In this document: positions 7,224 to 8,414 of the stretch, in pieces
Layout: each line of letters starts with the position of its first letter
Position numbering within the stretch: the stretch's first letter is position 1
Source: an uncultured bacterium
GTDB lineage: Bacteria > Patescibacteriota > Minisyncoccia > Phycocordibacterales > UBA1006
Direction of reading: 5' to 3'
Assembly (NCBI GenBank): GCA_903920485.1
Contig: CAIXMG010000068.1
Span: 1 to 8,414 of the forward strand
DNA length: 8,414 nt
The notes under the pieces: generated by a model
What the model was told of the DNA's origin: nothing
The model's input: only the letters and a program-made list of their open reading frames with translations
Databases searched by the model: none
Translations under genes and position numbers: made by a program

Positions 7224-7264
7224 AAGCCCCTTTCCGCATGCGGAAAGGGGCTTCTTGACTTTTT
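7224..7264 (+). terminator. Intrinsic terminator after the secreted-protein gene
   Basis: A 30-nt perfect palindrome spans 7224-7253. The left arm AAGCCCCTTTCCGCA is the exact reverse complement of the right arm, so the RNA folds into a GC-rich stem of 13 pairs with a CATG loop. A T-rich tract (TTCTTGACTTTTT) follows. It starts 5 nt after the TAG of the secreted-protein gene and separates it from the ribosomal operon. Confidence 0.9.
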
Positions 7265-7282
7265 CCTCAATTCGGGTATTCT
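7255..7282 (+). promoter_or_regulatory. Probable sigma70-type promoter of rplJ-rplL
   Basis: TTGACT (7255-7260) matches five of six -35 positions. TATTCT (7277-7282) matches four of six -10 positions, with a 16-nt spacer. Transcription would start near 7289, at the first bases of the folded L10 leader, which supports the call. The -35 lies inside the T-rich tail of the preceding terminator. Confidence 0.6.
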
Positions 7283-7287
7283 ATCCA

Positions 7288-7384
7288 GGTCGTACACCAC
7301 AGACAGCAAGCGTCCCTCAACTAACGTTCGGGACTTAATTTCTTGCCGAGGTAGAAACTTCGGTTTCCACACTTCATTGGGTAC
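7288..7384 (+). promoter_or_regulatory. L10 (rplJ) ribosomal-protein leader, autoregulatory RNA element
   Basis: The leader can fold into a closed three-way junction. The outer stem pairs 7292-7299 (GTAC-A-CCA) with 7378-7384 (TGGGTAC). A long arm pairs GCAAG (7306-7310) with CTTGC (7342-7346), then GTCCC (7312-7316) with GGGAC (7330-7334). These are separated by an asymmetric bulge, TTAATTT on the 3' side, which fits a kink-turn. A third hairpin pairs CGAGGT with ACTTCG around AGAA. The motif order ACAGACAGCAAG, then TTAATTTCTTGCCGAGGT, agrees with my memory of the Rfam L10_leader consensus (GACAGCAGG, then TTAATTTCCTGCCGAGGT). The element binds the L10-L7/L12 complex and represses its own operon. 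Its position, directly upstream of rplJ, is as expected. A covariance-model search would settle it. Confidence 0.75.
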
Positions 7385-7410
7385 AAATTTATAAGCTAGC
7401 TTGTTTTTCT

Positions 7411-7902
7411 ATGGCTCTTACCAAACAGAAAAAGTCGGAACTCCTCAAGGGATTTGAAAAGATCACGAAGGATTCCGGATCGATCGTCTTCGTCCATGCC
7501 CGCGGACTGTCCGTGGCAAACACGACGACGCTTCGAAACGCGCTTCATGCGGCTGGTGCCTCGTTCAAGGTGGTCAAGAAGACCCTCCTCAAACGAGCAC
7601 TTGCTTCAGCAGGAATCACGGGCGACATGCCAACAATGGACGGCGAGATCGCGGTTGCGTACTCGGCTGACCTGACGGCCCCGGCTCGCGAAGTCTGGAG
7701 CTTCGCAAAGAAGTTCGAGGACAAGATGGCCATGACGGGCGGAGTGTTCGAAGGGCGGTTCATGAACAAGGAAGAGATCACCGCGATCGCGACGATCCCT
7801 CCTACGCCGGTCCTCCGGGGAATGTTCGTCAACGTCATCAACAGCCCTATCCAGGGACTCGTCATCGCGTTGTCAAAGATCGCAGAGCAGAAGGCTGCCT
7901 AA
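7411..7902 (+). CDS. rplJ: 50S ribosomal protein L10
   Basis: A 163-residue protein that starts MALTKQKKSELLKGFEKI and contains SIVFVHARGLSVANTTTLRNAL and FKVVKKTLLKRAL, the conserved rRNA-binding N-terminal domain of bacterial L10. The C-terminal helix (QGLVIALSKIAEQKAA) is the one that binds L7/L12 dimers. L10 anchors the ribosomal stalk to 23S rRNA. The length is normal. ATG 7411 is preceded by a T-rich stretch with no Shine-Dalgarno site, about 27 nt after the folded leader. The central segment (GEIAVAYSADLTAPAREVW, then GGVFEGRFMNKEEITAIATIP) has a style I associate with Parcubacteria. It is followed by rplL after 27 nt, the standard order. Confidence 0.97.
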   Translation: MALTKQKKSELLKGFEKITKDSGSIVFVHARGLSVANTTTLRNALHAAGASFKVVKKTLLKRALASAGITGDMPTMDGEIAVAYSADLTAPAREVWSFAKKFEDKMAMTGGVFEGRFMNKEEITAIATIPPTPVLRGMFVNVINSPIQGLVIALSKIAEQKAA

Positions 7903-7929
7903 CTCATTACTATTTAAGTCTAAAAATAT

Positions 7930-8319
7930 ATGGAAGATAATATCAAGAATGTTGAGGTACCTGCGAAGTTCGCAGCAGTCGTCAAGGCGATCGAGGAAAT
8001 GTCAGTACTCGACCTTAACGAGCTCGTAAAGTTGTTCGAAGCTAAGTTCGGAGTATCAGCTGCTGCCGTTGCGGTCGCTGGTCCTGCTGCCGCTGCCGCT
8101 GAGGAGAAGACGGAATTCACCGTCGTCCTCGTTTCGGACGGAGGCGCGAAGATCCCGGTCATGAAGGAAGTCAAGGACGCCCTCGGACTCGGACTCAAGG
8201 AGGCAAAGGATCTCGTTGACAACCTTCCTGCAACCCTCAAGGAGGGAATGAAGAAGGAGGACGCGGAAACCCTCAAGAAGAAGCTTGAGGCTGCCGGAGC
8301 AAAGGTAGAGCTTAAGTAA
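7930..8319 (+). CDS. rplL: 50S ribosomal protein L7/L12
   Basis: A 129-residue protein with the L7/L12 layout. An N-terminal dimerisation helix region (KFAAVVKAIEEMSVLDLNELVKLFEAKFGV, about 13-42) is followed by an alanine-rich flexible hinge (about 43-57). The globular C-terminal domain contains KTEFTVVLVSDGGAKIPVMKEV and the factor-binding segment LGLGLKEAKDLVDNLP. It recruits elongation and release factors to the ribosome. The N-terminus carries a short extra stretch (MEDNIKNVEVP) before the usual helix, as seen in Patescibacteria. The start at ATG 7930 is preceded by an A/T-rich sequence without a Shine-Dalgarno site. It is the last gene of the operon, with a terminator 11 nt downstream. 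Confidence 0.97.
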   Translation: MEDNIKNVEVPAKFAAVVKAIEEMSVLDLNELVKLFEAKFGVSAAAVAVAGPAAAAAEEKTEFTVVLVSDGGAKIPVMKEVKDALGLGLKEAKDLVDNLPATLKEGMKKEDAETLKKKLEAAGAKVELK

Positions 8320-8330
8320 TACCGCTCTTT

Positions 8331-8362
8331 GCAAAAAAGCCCTATTTCAAGGGTTTTTTTGC
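8331..8362 (+). terminator. Intrinsic terminator after rplL
   Basis: An inverted repeat pairs GCAAAAAAGCCCT (8331-8343) with AGGGTTTTTTTGC (8350-8362) around the loop ATTTCA, with one G-T wobble. The CCCT/AGGG core followed by seven T forms a classical terminator. The A-rich left side would also make it work on the opposite strand. Confidence 0.88.
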
Positions 8363-8376
8363 TGGATGGATGAATA

Positions 8377-8405
8377 TTGACAAATCTTTTATAATATGCT
8401 ATTAT
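8377..8405 (+). promoter_or_regulatory. Near-consensus sigma70-type promoter reading out of the window
   Basis: TTGACA (8377-8382) is a perfect -35. After an exact 17-nt A/T-rich spacer comes TATTAT (8400-8405), five of six to the -10 consensus. It follows the rplL terminator by 14 nt, so it drives a separate transcript starting at about 8412. The gene lies beyond the window edge. Confidence 0.8.
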
Positions 8406-8414
8406 AGAGAAGTA

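Noticed and set aside
7385..7410. AAGCTAGCTT palindrome and TATAAG before rplJ as a second promoter or operator.
   Set aside because: No -35 lies at a proper distance, and a 10-nt palindrome is too short to support alone.

Overview
The window looks like a chromosomal segment of a bacterium of the Candidate Phyla Radiation (Patescibacteria), most likely Parcubacteria-like. The main evidence is the protein style of ribosomal proteins L10 and L7/L12 at the right end. The small, tightly packed genes and the near absence of Shine-Dalgarno sequences fit this. The assignment is inferred from memory of these families, not from a search. The standard bacterial code fits: TAA, TAG and TGA all act as stops.

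Left part (1-3900, + strand): a chain of four overlapping glycosyltransferase genes. These are a 5'-truncated GT2 enzyme, a GT4 enzyme, a GT2 enzyme and a second GT4 enzyme, with overlaps of 14, 4 and 8 nt. A frameshifted remnant of a P-loop kinase-like gene follows. Centre (3892-6479, - strand): a convergent two-gene operon. It encodes a membrane polyprenyl-phosphate sugar-1-phosphate transferase and, 2 nt later, a Wzx-type polysaccharide flippase. Together the two operons supply the initiating enzyme, several elongating transferases and the exporter for a lipid-linked surface glycan. No Wzy polymerase or ligase is visible here.

Middle-right (6480-7264): a 133-nt divergent intergenic region carries a perfect hairpin. 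It is followed by a gene for a small secreted protein that joins a tail-fibre-like 'GIGTxNPxAxLHVxG' module to a probable beta-sandwich domain. The gene ends in a strong terminator built on a 30-nt perfect palindrome.

Right part (7255-8414, + strand): a self-contained rplJ-rplL operon. Its promoter -35 sits inside the tail of the preceding terminator, and its leader folds like the L10 autoregulatory leader. After rplL come an intrinsic terminator and a near-consensus sigma70-type promoter for a gene beyond the window.

I found no CRISPR array, tRNA, rRNA, transposon or phage module, and nothing that clearly amounts to an undescribed system. The items most worth a second look are the secreted fibre-like protein beside the glycan genes, the broken kinase-like gene, the alternative folds of the L10 leader, and the lack of Shine-Dalgarno sites.
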